DNA from: Rhizobium sp. P40RR-XXII
Lineage (GTDB): Bacteria > Pseudomonadota > Alphaproteobacteria > Rhizobiales > Rhizobiaceae
Assembly (NCBI RefSeq): GCF_012641405.1
Contig: NZ_JABAII010000002.1
Coordinates: 496,001 to 560,000 of the forward strand
Direction of reading: 5' to 3'
DNA: 64,000 bases
Part shown: positions 1-8,744 of the stretch, piece after piece
How the letters are laid out: every line of letters begins with the position of its first letter
Position numbering within the stretch: position 1 is the first letter of the stretch
Notes under the pieces: generated by a model
What the model saw: the letters and a program-made list of their open reading frames with translations, nothing else
Told to the model about the DNA's origin: nothing
Database searches by the model: none
Translations under genes and position numbers: made by a program

Positions 1-321
1 CTTGTTTTCCTGGACCGTTACGATCAGGGTGCTGCCCGAAACCGTGACGTGGACATCCGAAAAATATCCGGTGGCATAGAGCTGCTTCACCGAAGTGTCG
101 ATGTCGCCGGGGGAGAAGCTCTTTCCGGGCTTGATCGTGATATTGTCGCGAACTGCCGTCGCGCCAACACGTTCCGCACCGCGAACGTCAACGCGCTGAA
201 TGACAGCCGCTTCCGCGACCGAGGCAGAGGCAAGTGTGAGAACACCAGCACCAGACGCAACAACACCAGCAGACAGCGCTACCGCCGACACTGCGTTCAA
301 AAATTTTGAACCAGCCTTCAT
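1..321 (-). CDS. bamA: Outer-membrane assembly factor BamA, N-terminal part (cut by window edge)
   Basis: Only the first 107 codons lie in the window. The protein starts with a signal peptide of about 39 residues (basic MKAGSKF, a long Ala/Val/Leu stretch, then a cleavage-like ASVAEAA). It continues into a POTRA-type segment (VIQRVDVRGAERVGATAVRD, then GYFSDVHV), the first periplasmic repeat of BamA. BamA inserts beta-barrel proteins into the outer membrane. The start ATG at 321 follows a purine-rich AAGAAG. Position just downstream of rseP on the same strand matches the usual rseP-bamA order in Alphaproteobacteria. About 200 bases separate it from rseP, so it may have its own promoter. The assignment rests on the N-terminus plus context. 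Confidence 0.9.
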   Translation of the reverse strand, partial: MKAGSKFLNAVSAVALSAGVVASGAGVLTLASASVAEAAVIQRVDVRGAERVGATAVRDNITIKPGKSFSPGDIDTSVKQLYATGYFSDVHVTVSGSTLIVTVQENK

Positions 322-521
322 TTTCACTTCTTACCTTTTTTCAATCGTCCCCAGCCTCGAGCGAACCCGATTCCGGCCACGTGTGTCGTTTTACCCGCTT
401 TTGACATACAAGCAAGGGAGCACGTTAATTTCTGTTTACTTCATTTCAAAGCGTGGCTCATTCGCCACTACAGCTTTGAAACATCGTAAATAAATCGTAA
501 TTTCCTCTCGTCGCAGCTCCG

Positions 522-2195
522 CTAGCCTATTCTGGAACTGATGTCGTTCCAGGTCGCAAACACCATGAGTGAGAGCACCATCGCAAATCCGATCCGGAAA
601 GCGATATCCTGCGCCCTTGCACCCAGGGGTTTTCCCCTTACGGCTTCAATCGCATAGAACATCAGATGGCCGCCATCAAGTACCGGCACCGGCATCAAAT
701 TTAATAACCCTATTGAAACAGAAAGTATGGCGGCGAATTGGAGCACCGCAGCAAAGCCTAAAGTTGCCATTTGCCCCGAAAGTTGCGCAACCCTGATCGG
801 GCCTCCAAGCTGATCGGCCTTCATATAGCCGCCAATGACATTGCCGATATATTCGAAAGTGCCGGAAACGATGCTGCCGGTCTGCTTCACACCCTCGGCA
901 AGCGCCTGGAGTGGCCCATAGGCCTCATAGCGCAGCTTGATCGGCTTTTGGCCGTCGGTGATGCCGATGGTGGCGATCTCCGTCCGGGCGCCAAAGGCAT
1001 CGGTCTCTTCCGACTTCCTGGGCGTCACCGTCAGATCGCGTGTCTGACCGTCGCGCTTGACCGTCAGCGCCATGGGCTTGTCGGCATGAGCCGCTGCATA
1101 ACGCTGCACTTCGCCGACGGAGCCGATGTCCCGTCCATCCACAGAAAGAATGCGATCGCCTGGTTCCAGGCCGGCCATCTGGGCGGGGCTGTCGGAACCG
1201 ATCGAGGCAACGATCGGATCGATCGGTGCGATTCCGATGCTGCCGATATCCTTCTTGTTGCCAGACGCATCGGTATCGACAAGCGTTTCGGGCATGATCG
1301 GGATATCGCGGATTGCACCGTTGCGCTGTGTGGTCAGCACGATGCTCTTGCCGGGACGGTCGGCCACGTAGCGACCGATATCGTAATAGGTCGCGACGTT
1401 GTGGCCGTCGACCGCAATCAGCCGATCGCCGGCCTGCAAGCCAGCCCTGGCGGCCGGACCTACCGGCTCAACCGCCGTCACCACCGGATCGACGAGCGCA
1501 ATGCCGATGCGGCCCATTTCCATCTTGTTGCCGAACTGATCCGTATCTTCCACGAGCTTAGGCACGATCCGGAAATCGCGATTCTGGCCGTCGCGCTCGA
1601 CCGTCAGAACGATGGTACGGCCCGGGCGAAGACCGACATAGCGTTGCACTTCATCGAAGGTCGCCACCTTGTTGCCGTCGATGGCAACAAGGCGGTCGCC
1701 TGGCTCGATGCCTGCCTCGGCGGCAGCTCCGTCACGCGTCACCATGGCAACCACCGGATCGGCGACCGTACGGCCATAGATACCGAAAAGGACGGCGAAG
1801 ATCGCAATGGCGAGAAGGAAATTGGCAATCGGGCCGGCCGCAACCGTGGCCGCCCGCTTCCAGAGCTTGGCACCGGCAAAGGACTGTGCCCGCTCCTCCT
1901 CCGTCATGGCTGAAAGCTGATCCACGTCGACCTTGCTGGAGGCGTCCTCGTCGCCGAAGAAGCGCACGTAGCCGCCGAGCGGGATGAGCGAAAGTTTCCA
2001 GCGCGTGCCGTGCCGATCGGTAAATCCGGCGATCTCCGGGCCAAAGCCGATCGAGAAGGCCATGATGCGGATACCGGACCAGCGGCCGATCAGATAGTGG
2101 CCCATCTCATGCACGAAGACGAGCAGCGACAGGACGAAAACAAACGTGATGACGTTGTTCGTCAAGAAACCAATGAAGCTAGCCGCGCTACCCAT
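522..2195 (-). CDS. rseP: Site-2 membrane metalloprotease RseP with three tandem PDZ units
   Basis: Inner-membrane zinc protease of the S2P family (557 residues), which cleaves membrane-embedded substrates such as anti-sigma factors. The zinc motif HEMGH is at residues 29-33 in the first membrane helix. The distal ligand is in VLDGG (Asp507) in the C-terminal membrane domain. A second helix lies at about 118-140. Between the helices are three consecutive units of exactly 90 residues each (146-235, 236-325, 326-415). Each starts DPxVA/T, has a PDZ carboxylate-loop-like AGxxxGDR, and ends with IGI. Rhizobial RseP is usually about 375 residues with one PDZ and E. coli RseP has two. Removing two units here leaves 377 residues, so the extra length is accounted for by repeat gain. 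It lies 24 bases downstream of cdsA in the same operon. Confidence 0.96.
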   Translation of the reverse strand: MGSAASFIGFLTNNVITFVFVLSLLVFVHEMGHYLIGRWSGIRIMAFSIGFGPEIAGFTDRHGTRWKLSLIPLGGYVRFFGDEDASSKVDVDQLSAMTEEERAQSFAGAKLWKRAATVAAGPIANFLLAIAIFAVLFGIYGRTVADPVVAMVTRDGAAAEAGIEPGDRLVAIDGNKVATFDEVQRYVGLRPGRTIVLTVERDGQNRDFRIVPKLVEDTDQFGNKMEMGRIGIALVDPVVTAVEPVGPAARAGLQAGDRLIAVDGHNVATYYDIGRYVADRPGKSIVLTTQRNGAIRDIPIMPETLVDTDASGNKKDIGSIGIAPIDPIVASIGSDSPAQMAGLEPGDRILSVDGRDIGSVGEVQRYAAAHADKPMALTVKRDGQTRDLTVTPRKSEETDAFGARTEIATIGITDGQKPIKLRYEAYGPLQALAEGVKQTGSIVSGTFEYIGNVIGGYMKADQLGGPIRVAQLSGQMATLGFAAVLQFAAILSVSIGLLNLMPVPVLDGGHLMFYAIEAVRGKPLGARAQDIAFRIGFAMVLSLMVFATWNDISSRIG

Positions 2196-2219
2196 GCAAC
2201 GATCCTGTTCGTGTTAATT

Positions 2220-3053
2220 TCAGACCCCGAGCAGAACGCCGCCCAACGAAAAGGTCTCGCCGCTCATTGTCAGCGACATTACGATAGCCAACAAAAACGC
2301 CGCAAAACAAGCAAAAATTAGTCCATCGACCCGATCCATGACGCCGCCATGGCCGGGAATCAGATGGCTGGAGTCTTTCACACCAAACTTGCGCTTGACG
2401 AACGACTCGAACAAATCGCCGATCTGGCTGCATACGGAAAGCACCAGGGCAAGGATGGGAATCCGCAGCTCATCGGCGGAAAAGAAGCTCCAGACGACCG
2501 CAGTTCCAGCCACGACGGCCGCAATGGCACCGCCGATCGCGCCCGACCATGTCTTGCCCGGCGATATCCGCGGGGCCAGTTTCGACCCACCGATGGCGCG
2601 CCCGACGAAATAGGCGAGGATATCCGTTGCCCACACGGTGGCGAAAATGAACAGCATTACGACGAAGCCGCGCAGATCGTCATCGCGAATCTCCGAAAGC
2701 GCAATCGTCGTCAGTCCGGAATAGAATATGCCGCCAGGCAGCCACCAGCTTCTGGCGCGAATCCCGACCATGATCGCCGTGACGATGACGAAGACCGCCA
2801 GAACTTCGATGGAGTAGACGGATTCGCCCAGGATCGTCGCGCCGGCCATCAGCACGAGACCAAGCCAGCCCAGCGCATTTCCCTGGGGATCTCGGCCATG
2901 CAGATCCGCTATCGTCGACCATTCATAGTAGACGAGCAGACCGATCGCGGCCGCCAGAAGACGAAAGCTCAAGCCGCCATACCAAGTGGCGGCAAGGACG
3001 ATGACGGCGAGAAGGATGCCTGAAATAATGCGCAGCCTGAGTTCGCGGCTCAT
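2220..3053 (-). CDS. cdsA: Phosphatidate cytidylyltransferase
   Basis: Makes CDP-diacylglycerol from phosphatidate and CTP, the branch point of bacterial phospholipid synthesis, in the inner membrane. The 277-residue protein is almost entirely hydrophobic, with about eight membrane segments. It carries the family signature near the C-terminus: SQIGDLFES (209-217), KRKFGVKDSS, then PGHGGVMDRVD (233-243). The ATG at 3053 overlaps the uppS stop as TGATG, indicating translational coupling. A longer reading upstream would run through uppS in another frame and lacks family similarity. Confidence 0.95.
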   Translation of the reverse strand: MSRELRLRIISGILLAVIVLAATWYGGLSFRLLAAAIGLLVYYEWSTIADLHGRDPQGNALGWLGLVLMAGATILGESVYSIEVLAVFVIVTAIMVGIRARSWWLPGGIFYSGLTTIALSEIRDDDLRGFVVMLFIFATVWATDILAYFVGRAIGGSKLAPRISPGKTWSGAIGGAIAAVVAGTAVVWSFFSADELRIPILALVLSVCSQIGDLFESFVKRKFGVKDSSHLIPGHGGVMDRVDGLIFACFAAFLLAIVMSLTMSGETFSLGGVLLGV

Positions 3054-3799
3054 CAGGACCCCACGGCGGCCGCCGGCTTGGCGGAAAGGCCGCCAAAGCG
3101 CCGGTCGCGCGCTGCATATCTTTCCAGCGCGGAGAAGAAGAGATCGCGGCTGAAATCGGGCCAATAGTCCGGCACGAACATGAATTCGGAATAGGCGGCC
3201 TGCCACAGCAGGAAATTCGAAAGCCGTTCCTCGCCGCTCGTGCGGATAATGAGGTCGGGATCTGGAATTCCGGCGGTGTCGAGGCGGGCATCGACCAGTT
3301 CAGGGCTGATGTCCTGGGGGCGCAGCCGCCCAGCCTCGACATCTTTTGCAAGGCTCGCGAAGGCGCGCGTGATTTCATCGCGCGAGCCATAATTGAAGGC
3401 GATCACCAGCGTCAGGGCCGTATTGTTCCTGGTGGTTTCCTCCGCCTCGATCAACAGGGGCAGAATGTCGCCGCGCAGGTTACTGCGATCGCCGATGACG
3501 CGAATCCGGACGTTCTGCCGATGAAGCTCGGCGAGGTCCCTTCGGATGAAGGCCTTGAGCAGGCCCAGCAAATCGCTCACCTCAGTCTCGGGGCGGCGCC
3601 AGTTCTCCGAGGAAAAGGCAAACAGCGTCAGGTATTTGATGCCGATATCGCCGGCGGCCCGAACCGTTTCCCTGACCGCCTCCACGCCCTTGCGGTGGCC
3701 CATGGTGCGCGGCAGACCGCGCGCATTGGCCCAGCGACCGTTGCCATCCATGATAATGGCAACGTGTTCGGGTACGACAGAGAACGTGGGAGCTGACAT
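3053..3799 (-). CDS. uppS: Isoprenyl (undecaprenyl) diphosphate synthase
   Basis: Cytosolic cis-prenyltransferase that makes the C55 lipid carrier for peptidoglycan and O-antigen synthesis. The 248 residues show the family's N-terminal pyrophosphate-binding motif [10 protein letters not shown] (catalytic Asp18), the GHRKG stretch, [11 protein letters not shown], and the C-terminal [15 protein letters not shown] with the conserved Arg and Glu. The length is normal. It is coupled to cdsA by a one-base overlap and lies 109 bases after frr. It supplies the lipid carrier while cdsA supplies phospholipid, so the block groups envelope precursors. Confidence 0.96.
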   Translation of the reverse strand: MSAPTFSVVPEHVAIIMDGNGRWANARGLPRTMGHRKGVEAVRETVRAAGDIGIKYLTLFAFSSENWRRPETEVSDLLGLLKAFIRRDLAELHRQNVRIRVIGDRSNLRGDILPLLIEAEETTRNNTALTLVIAFNYGSRDEITRAFASLAKDVEAGRLRPQDISPELVDARLDTAGIPDPDLIIRTSGEERLSNFLLWQAAYSEFMFVPDYWPDFSRDLFFSALERYAARDRRFGGLSAKPAAAVGS

Positions 3800-3908
3800 A
3801 TGGATCCGGTTTCGTTCGGCGGAAATACGCTCTGGTCTCGTAATCTAGGGCGCGGCCACCGCTTTCAATATTGCCAAATCAAAAGCGCGACATCTCCCCA
3901 GCGTGCGA

Positions 3909-4469
3909 TCAGACCTGCATGATTTCCTTTTCTTTGTCGGCTAGCAAGCGGTCGACTTCCGAAATCGTCTCATCCGTCATTTTCTGCACACGTTCGGAGA
4001 GAGAACGGCTCTCGTCCTGGCCGAGTACACCATCTTTTTCGGCCTTTTTGAGACCATCCATGCCGTCGCGGCGGACATGGCGAATCGCCACCTTCGCCTT
4101 TTCCGCGTATTCATGGGCGACCTTTACCAGCGACCGGCGCCGCTCTTCGTTGAGCTCCGGCAGCGGGATGCGCAGGTTCTGGCCGTCGACGATGGGGTTG
4201 AGGCCAAGATTGGATTCACGGATGGCGCGCTCCACGGCACCGACCATCGACTTGTCCCACACCGAAACCGTCAGCATGCGCGATTCCGGCACGGTAATGT
4301 TGGCAACCTGGTTCAGCGGCATGCGCGAACCATAGGCTTCGATCACAACCGGATCCAGGATGTTGGCGGATGCACGTCCGGTCCGCAGAGAGGCGATATC
4401 GCTCTTGAATGCCGCGATGGCGCCGTCCATGCGGCGCTTCAATTCCTTGAGGTCGTTGCCTTCACTCAT
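3909..4469 (-). CDS. frr: Ribosome recycling factor
   Basis: Splits post-termination ribosomes together with EF-G. The 186-residue protein has the family's all-helical features: [20 protein letters not shown] near the N-terminus, LRTGRAS, and the C-terminal helix ending in [11 protein letters not shown]. The ATG at 4469 is chosen because it gives the usual 185-186 residue length and follows a GGGAG ribosome-binding site. An upstream in-frame ATG would add 16 atypical residues. It lies 55 bases downstream of pyrH in the conserved order tsf-pyrH-frr-uppS-cdsA. Confidence 0.96.
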   Translation of the reverse strand: MSEGNDLKELKRRMDGAIAAFKSDIASLRTGRASANILDPVVIEAYGSRMPLNQVANITVPESRMLTVSVWDKSMVGAVERAIRESNLGLNPIVDGQNLRIPLPELNEERRRSLVKVAHEYAEKAKVAIRHVRRDGMDGLKKAEKDGVLGQDESRSLSERVQKMTDETISEVDRLLADKEKEIMQV

Positions 4470-4524
4470 GTTTATACTCCCGTCTGATATGGCGACACCG
4501 GGCATGCCCGGCGTCACAGGAACG

Positions 4525-5244
4525 TCAATTATCTGATACGATGGTCTTGCGGCCGCCGCCGGTCAAGATTTCAGCGAAACCGCCCTTCTCGTGAATGGAG
4601 AAGACGACGATCGGAATGGAGTTTTCGCGAGCAAGCGCCACGGCGGCCACATCCATGACGGCCAGTCCTTTTTCGAGCACCTGGCTGTGCGTCAGATGGT
4701 CGAAGCGCTCGGCATCGGGGAATTTCTTCGGATCGGCGGAATAGATGCCGTCGACCTGCGTGCCCTTGAAGATCGCTTCCGCGCCCATCTCGGCCGCTCG
4801 CAGCGCGGCCGCGGAATCTGTCGTAAAGAATGGATTGCCGGTGCCGCCGGCAAAGATCACCACGCGACCGAGCGAGAGATGATAAAGCGTGGCGCGCTGC
4901 GAGAAGCTTTCGCAGATTTCCGGCATGGAGATGGCCGAGAGCACGACGGTGTCGATATCGAGCTTGCGCAGCGAGGTCGCCAGAGCCAGCGCGTTGATAA
5001 TGGTGCCGAGCATGCCCATGTGGTCGCCGGTCACGCGGTCGCCACCCTTGGAAGCCACGGCGACGCCGCGGAAGATATTGCCACCACCGACGACGACGCC
5101 GACTTCAACGCCCATTGCACGCGCTTCCGCGATGTCGGATGCAATCCGGTCGGAGACGGTCACGTCGATACCGAAGCCCTGACTGCCCATCAGAGCTTCA
5201 CCAGAGGCCTTGAGCAACACGCGCTTGTAGATCGGCTGGGACAT
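4525..5244 (-). CDS. pyrH: UMP kinase
   Basis: Phosphorylates UMP to UDP with ATP, using the amino-acid-kinase fold rather than the usual NMP-kinase fold; active as a cytosolic hexamer. Motifs include the N-terminal [24 protein letters not shown] (UMP binding), [16 protein letters not shown], and the ATP-site segment [20 protein letters not shown]. The 239-residue length is normal for the family. It sits between tsf and frr as in most Alphaproteobacteria. Confidence 0.96.
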   Translation of the reverse strand: MSQPIYKRVLLKASGEALMGSQGFGIDVTVSDRIASDIAEARAMGVEVGVVVGGGNIFRGVAVASKGGDRVTGDHMGMLGTIINALALATSLRKLDIDTVVLSAISMPEICESFSQRATLYHLSLGRVVIFAGGTGNPFFTTDSAAALRAAEMGAEAIFKGTQVDGIYSADPKKFPDAERFDHLTHSQVLEKGLAVMDVAAVALARENSIPIVVFSIHEKGGFAEILTGGGRKTIVSDN

Positions 5245-5298
5245 CGTAGCTCCTTGAAGTGATCACCGGGGGAATGATTGTGCAAGCCGGATACACGA

Positions 5299-5326
5299 AG
5301 GGCACCGCGTTGTCACGCGATGCCCT
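5299..5326 (-). terminator. Stem-loop between tsf and pyrH
   Basis: AGGGCACCGCGT at 5299-5310 pairs with ACGCGATGCCCT at 5315-5326 around a TGTC loop, with one wobble or mismatch. It lies in the 136-base gap after the tsf stop. No T-run follows in the direction of transcription, so it looks more like an attenuator or 3'-end stabiliser than a full intrinsic terminator. Confidence 0.45.
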
Positions 5327-5380
5327 GATGTTTTCCCTGATATGGTTTCACCAATCCGGGATATGATTTCTTTTTGCCGA

Positions 5381-6307
5381 TCAGCCCTTGGCGACAGCCG
5401 CAACTTCGGCAGCGAAGTCGGTCTCTTCCTTCTCGACGCCTTCGCCGAGGAGCAGACGGGCCATGCCGGTGATTTCGATCGGGGCGCCGGCGGTCTTTTC
5501 GGCTTCCTTGATGGCAGCAGCGACAGTCAGGTCCGGGTTGATGACGAAAGCCTGCGAGAGAAGAGCGACTTCCTCGAAGAACTTGCGCATGCGGCCTTCC
5601 ACCATCTTTTCGATGATGGCTTCGGGCTTGCCGGATTCGCGGGACTGCTCGATGAAGACGTTGCGTTCGCGCTCGGCGACCGCGGCATCGACTTCTTCGG
5701 CGCGGATAGCCAGCGGGTTGGTGGCAGCAATGTGCATGGCGACCTGGCGGCCGATCGACGTCAGAACGGCCTTGTCACCGACCGACTTCAGGGCGACCAG
5801 AACGCCGAGCTTGCCGATACCGTCGCCGGCAGCGTTGTGGATGTAGGTCGCCACGACGCCGTGCTCGACTTCCAGCTTGGCCGCACGACGAAGCGTCATG
5901 TTCTCGCCGATGGTTGCAATCGCATCCTTGATGGTGTCGGCGACCGGCTTGCCGGATGCCGGATAGGTCGCAGCCGAAATGGCTTCGACCGTGCCGTTGG
6001 TGGACAGCGCAACTTCGGCGATGCCGCGAGCGAGGTCCTGGAAGGCATCGTTACGGGCAACGAAGTCGGTTTCGGAATTGAGCTCGACGACAACGGCCTT
6101 GTGACCGGCGCCGGCAATGGCGACCAAGCCTTCAGCGGCGGTACGGCCGGACTTCTTGTCGGCCTTGGAGATGCCCTTGGCGCGCAGCCAGTCGATCGCA
6201 GCTTCGATATCGCCGTTGGTTTCGGTCAGCGCCTTCTTGCAGTCCATCATGCCTGCGCCAGACTTTTCGCGCAGTTCCTTCACCAGTGCAGCCGTAATCT
6301 CGGTCAT
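5381..6307 (-). CDS. tsf: Elongation factor Ts
   Basis: Guanine-nucleotide exchange factor for EF-Tu. The 308-residue protein begins with the UBA-like domain ([20 protein letters not shown], then [20 protein letters not shown]), the classic EF-Ts signature. The core exchange motif is in [20 protein letters not shown]. The length is normal. It follows rpsB on the same strand but is separated by 375 bases filled with palindromic elements, unlike the short rpsB-tsf spacer in many bacteria. Confidence 0.97.
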   Translation of the reverse strand: MTEITAALVKELREKSGAGMMDCKKALTETNGDIEAAIDWLRAKGISKADKKSGRTAAEGLVAIAGAGHKAVVVELNSETDFVARNDAFQDLARGIAEVALSTNGTVEAISAATYPASGKPVADTIKDAIATIGENMTLRRAAKLEVEHGVVATYIHNAAGDGIGKLGVLVALKSVGDKAVLTSIGRQVAMHIAATNPLAIRAEEVDAAVAERERNVFIEQSRESGKPEAIIEKMVEGRMRKFFEEVALLSQAFVINPDLTVAAAIKEAEKTAGAPIEITGMARLLLGEGVEKEETDFAAEVAAVAKG

Positions 6308-6460
6308 AAGCTTCCTCTTGTCGGTTCATACGGTGCGGCATGCGGTTTTGAGCCGAAGCGGCACCGATTTGAGGGACGAAATGTACCCGTAAGTATGACA
6401 GCGTTATGAAGCCGCGTCATACTGTGGAATTCTTGATTGGAACATGCCTGGATTTACCGC

Positions 6461-6564
6461 CTACAGCGCCGTGCGTCACAAGTGACGCGCAAAGGTCGCT
6501 GTAGCACTTAAATCCGCTGCATAATTTTACCCTTAAATCGATTCCGATTTAAGGAATTATGCAG
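6461..6564. repeat. RIME1-like rhizobial intergenic mosaic element (two palindromes)
   Basis: About 104 bases made of two adjacent large palindromes. The first is CTACAGCG (6461-6468) paired with CGCTGTAG (6497-6504), enclosing GCGTCAC-AA-GTGACGC. The second is CTGCATAATT (6517-6526) paired with AATTATGCAG (6555-6564), enclosing CCTTAAATCG-ATTC-CGATTTAAGG. The length and two-palindrome design match what is known of RIME1 elements of Rhizobium and relatives. The family name is from memory and was not checked by alignment. Confidence 0.75.
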
Positions 6565-6587
6565 TAGGCAAGGCCTTTGCAAAACGC

Positions 6588-6630
6588 GATAAGGCCGCTC
6601 GAACTTCTTGAAGTCGCAAACGGCCTTATC
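6588..6630 (-). other. Long stem-loop in the rpsB-tsf spacer
   Basis: GATAAGGCCG (6588-6597) is perfectly complementary to CGGCCTTATC (6621-6630). The 23-base interior can form a second small hairpin (ACTTC/GAAGT). No T-run follows. It could be an RNA stability element or the edge of another dispersed repeat. Confidence 0.45.
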
Positions 6631-6649
6631 CCGGATGTCAATGCGCGTG

Positions 6650-6671
6650 GGCGGGCAATCTTCTGCCCGCC
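6650..6671 (-). terminator. GC hairpin just downstream of rpsB
   Basis: GGCGGGCA (6650-6657) pairs perfectly with TGCCCGCC (6664-6671) around a six-base loop, 11 bases after the rpsB stop. The following sequence lacks a T-run, so it is probably an attenuator or 3' stabiliser. Confidence 0.5.
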
Positions 6672-6682
6672 TCTGGGCGCGA

Positions 6683-7450
6683 TCAGGCTTCGGTGCCGTC
6701 CGCCAGGGTCGGCTCGATCGGAGCTTCCTCGGAAGCGCCGAGGTCACGACCGGATGCACCCTGCTGACGGGCGATGCCGTCGATGGCAGCGCGCGCGATC
6801 AGGTCGCAGTAGAGAGCGATGGCGCGCGAAGCGTCGTCGTTGCCCGGGATCGGATAGTCGATCAGGTCCGGATCGCAGTTCGAGTCGATGATGGCGACGA
6901 CCGGGATGCCGAGGCGCTTGGCTTCGTCGATCGCGATCTTTTCCTTGTTGGTGTCGATGATGAACATCAGGTCCGGCGTGCCGCCCATGTCCTTGATACC
7001 GCCGAGGGCCTTGTCGAGCTTTTCGCGCTCGCGCTCAAGGTTCAGACGCTCCTTCTTGGTGAAGCCCTGGGCTTCGCCGGAGAGGATTTCGTCGAGCTTG
7101 CGCAGACGCTGGATCGAATTGGAGATCGTCTTCCAGTTGGTCATCATGCCGCCGAGCCAGCGGGCGTTGACGTAGTACTGAGCCGAACGCTTTGCGCTGT
7201 CGGCGATCAGTTCGGACGCCTGACGCTTGGTGCCGACGAACAGGACGCGGCCGCCGCGAGCAACGGTGTCGCTGACAACCTGCAGGGCGCGGCTCAGCAT
7301 CGGAACCGTCTGGGCGAGGTCGATGATGTGGATGTTGTTACGATCGCCAAAAATGTACGGCTTCATCTTCGGGTTCCAGCGATGCGTCTGGTGGCCGAAG
7401 TGAACACCTGCTTCGAGAAGCTGGCGCATAGAAAAATCGGGCAATGCCAT
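6683..7450 (-). CDS. rpsB: 30S ribosomal protein S2
   Basis: Small-subunit ribosomal protein of 255 residues. The start [20 protein letters not shown] is diagnostic of S2, and [20 protein letters not shown] and [10 protein letters not shown] follow. The ATG at 7450 has a GGAAAAGG-type site upstream; longer in-frame extensions lack homology. The last 20 or so residues are Ala/Glu/Pro-rich and variable. It is the first gene of the translation block, with a promoter-like sequence about 125 bases upstream. Confidence 0.97.
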   Translation of the reverse strand: MALPDFSMRQLLEAGVHFGHQTHRWNPKMKPYIFGDRNNIHIIDLAQTVPMLSRALQVVSDTVARGGRVLFVGTKRQASELIADSAKRSAQYYVNARWLGGMMTNWKTISNSIQRLRKLDEILSGEAQGFTKKERLNLEREREKLDKALGGIKDMGGTPDLMFIIDTNKEKIAIDEAKRLGIPVVAIIDSNCDPDLIDYPIPGNDDASRAIALYCDLIARAAIDGIARQQGASGRDLGASEEAPIEPTLADGTEA

Positions 7451-7575
7451 GCCTTTGTATCCTTTTCCGGTTGAACCTCCGCAAGGCGAACAGCACCCTC
7501 TTCGAGAATGCCACCGGGCGGAACAATCCGGATTTCTCCCGGACAATCCCATGCCTTACGTGTGGAATGCCGGTG

Positions 7576-7604
7576 CCCATACATTCGATTCACTTGGAAT
7601 GCAA
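7576..7604 (-). promoter_or_regulatory. Candidate rpsB promoter
   Basis: Read on the minus strand, TTGCAT (7599-7604) and TATGGG (7576-7581) are separated by 17 bases, which gives an rpsB leader of roughly 120 bases. This is a pattern match only. Confidence 0.45.
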
Positions 7605-7637
7605 GGCTTTGGGTCGAAAAATAACCCTACCCTGCCC

Positions 7638-8744
7638 TCAAGCCGCCAGTTTATCGAGCAGCGCCAGCATGACATTGGCGTCCGGCAGCGGCAATACGGC
7701 ATCGATTTCAGCCGGCAGCAGGCCGGCAATCGCGCTGTCGGCATCGCCGGTCATTGTTCCCAGCGGCCCCCGGAAACCGTGCTTGGTCCAGGCAAGCTCC
7801 TGCAGCCGCGGGCTGACCAGGGCCTCGATCATGCGATCGACCTGTTCATCGATGGCGATCAGCGGGTGCGCGGAATAGACTGTCGGATGCGGATAGAGCA
7901 CCACGGGCTTGGCGCCGTTGCCGGCCTGTATCCTCTGCCAGCGCTTCGGGTCGGCGATAATCCATTCCACCAGCTGATTCTCGTAGCCGACGATCATCGG
8001 CTCGCCGCCGATGCCGCCGGCGAGATACTGCTCGAACAGCTTGCCTGATGACGACGACTTGAAGCCCATGTTGCGGAAGATCGTCTGCGCCTTGTCGCCG
8101 AACTGCGCGAGGCTTTCAGCGCTCGCGACATTGCCGCTCAGAAGGCTGAGCACGAGGCCGGAGAACATGAAGCCGGAGTTGGAACGGTTGGGATCCGTCG
8201 AGACGATTCGGGCCTGGCCATAGAGCGAGTTGACGCCGAGCTTCGACCAGTTCGTTCCGGCAAGCATTGCGTCCAGCAGCGCCTTGAGGTCGAGCTGGTG
8301 CTGCCCCGCCGGGGTCGTAGTGACGAGCCCGGCCTTCGTCAATCCGTCGACGACGGGCTGCCACGAATAGATGACGACGGGCGTATTGAGGATGACGCGA
8401 TCATTGCGGATCTTGACGCCGCCCTGACGGGCGATATCGACCATGATCGACGAAGACGGCCACAGGAACGCGGGGTCCTGCGAGAGAAGCGCCTGCTCGC
8501 GCACCATCTCCACCGAACCGGCTACGCGGCTGTTGATCTCCAATCCGTAACCGTGAAGTGCCGAGATCACGTCGCTATCGGCCAGGAAGGCTTCCTTCTC
8601 GCCGCCGATAAAGCCGAAGAGCTTGGTGCGGTTGCCAAGCAGCCCCTGCAGCTCCGGACGGTCCTTGATCGCGAAATAGCCTCCAGTCCCCGCGACACCG
8701 GCGGCAAGAAGCCCTACTCCAAAAGCGCGGCGGGAAATGGCCAT
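7638..8744 (-). CDS. Exported substrate-binding-like protein, last gene of the TelA operon
   Basis: The 368-residue protein has a twin-arginine-like N-terminus (MAISRRAFGVGLLAAG), suggesting Tat export to the periplasm. The body resembles bacterial extracellular solute-binding proteins. It is clearly paralogous to the binding-protein half of the VWA protein two genes upstream: FLWPSSSIMVDI against AVWPASSVWVDM, and SGFMFSGLVLSLLSG against SGASAYLGMLSSALG. Its ATG overlaps the stop of the XpaC-like gene as TGATG. No ABC permease or ATPase is nearby, so classical transport is doubtful. The function is unknown. Confidence 0.75.
   Translation of the reverse strand: MAISRRAFGVGLLAAGVAGTGGYFAIKDRPELQGLLGNRTKLFGFIGGEKEAFLADSDVISALHGYGLEINSRVAGSVEMVREQALLSQDPAFLWPSSSIMVDIARQGGVKIRNDRVILNTPVVIYSWQPVVDGLTKAGLVTTTPAGQHQLDLKALLDAMLAGTNWSKLGVNSLYGQARIVSTDPNRSNSGFMFSGLVLSLLSGNVASAESLAQFGDKAQTIFRNMGFKSSSSGKLFEQYLAGGIGGEPMIVGYENQLVEWIIADPKRWQRIQAGNGAKPVVLYPHPTVYSAHPLIAIDEQVDRMIEALVSPRLQELAWTKHGFRGPLGTMTGDADSAIAGLLPAEIDAVLPLPDANVMLALLDKLAA

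Larger units (their letters stand above)
6308..6682 (-). other. Palindrome-rich rpsB-tsf intergenic region
   Basis: This 375-base gap holds no gene that I can support. In transcript order it contains a GC hairpin just after rpsB (6650-6671), a long imperfect hairpin (6588-6630), a RIME1-like element (6461-6564), and about 150 plain bases before the tsf start. Three structured elements in one intra-operon gap are likely to separate the expression of rpsB and tsf. Confidence 0.6.

Noticed and set aside
771..1913. 380-codon open frame antisense to rseP
   Set aside because: A high-GC shadow of a real gene; its Gly/Asp/His-rich composition has no domain and the opposite strand is a conserved protease.
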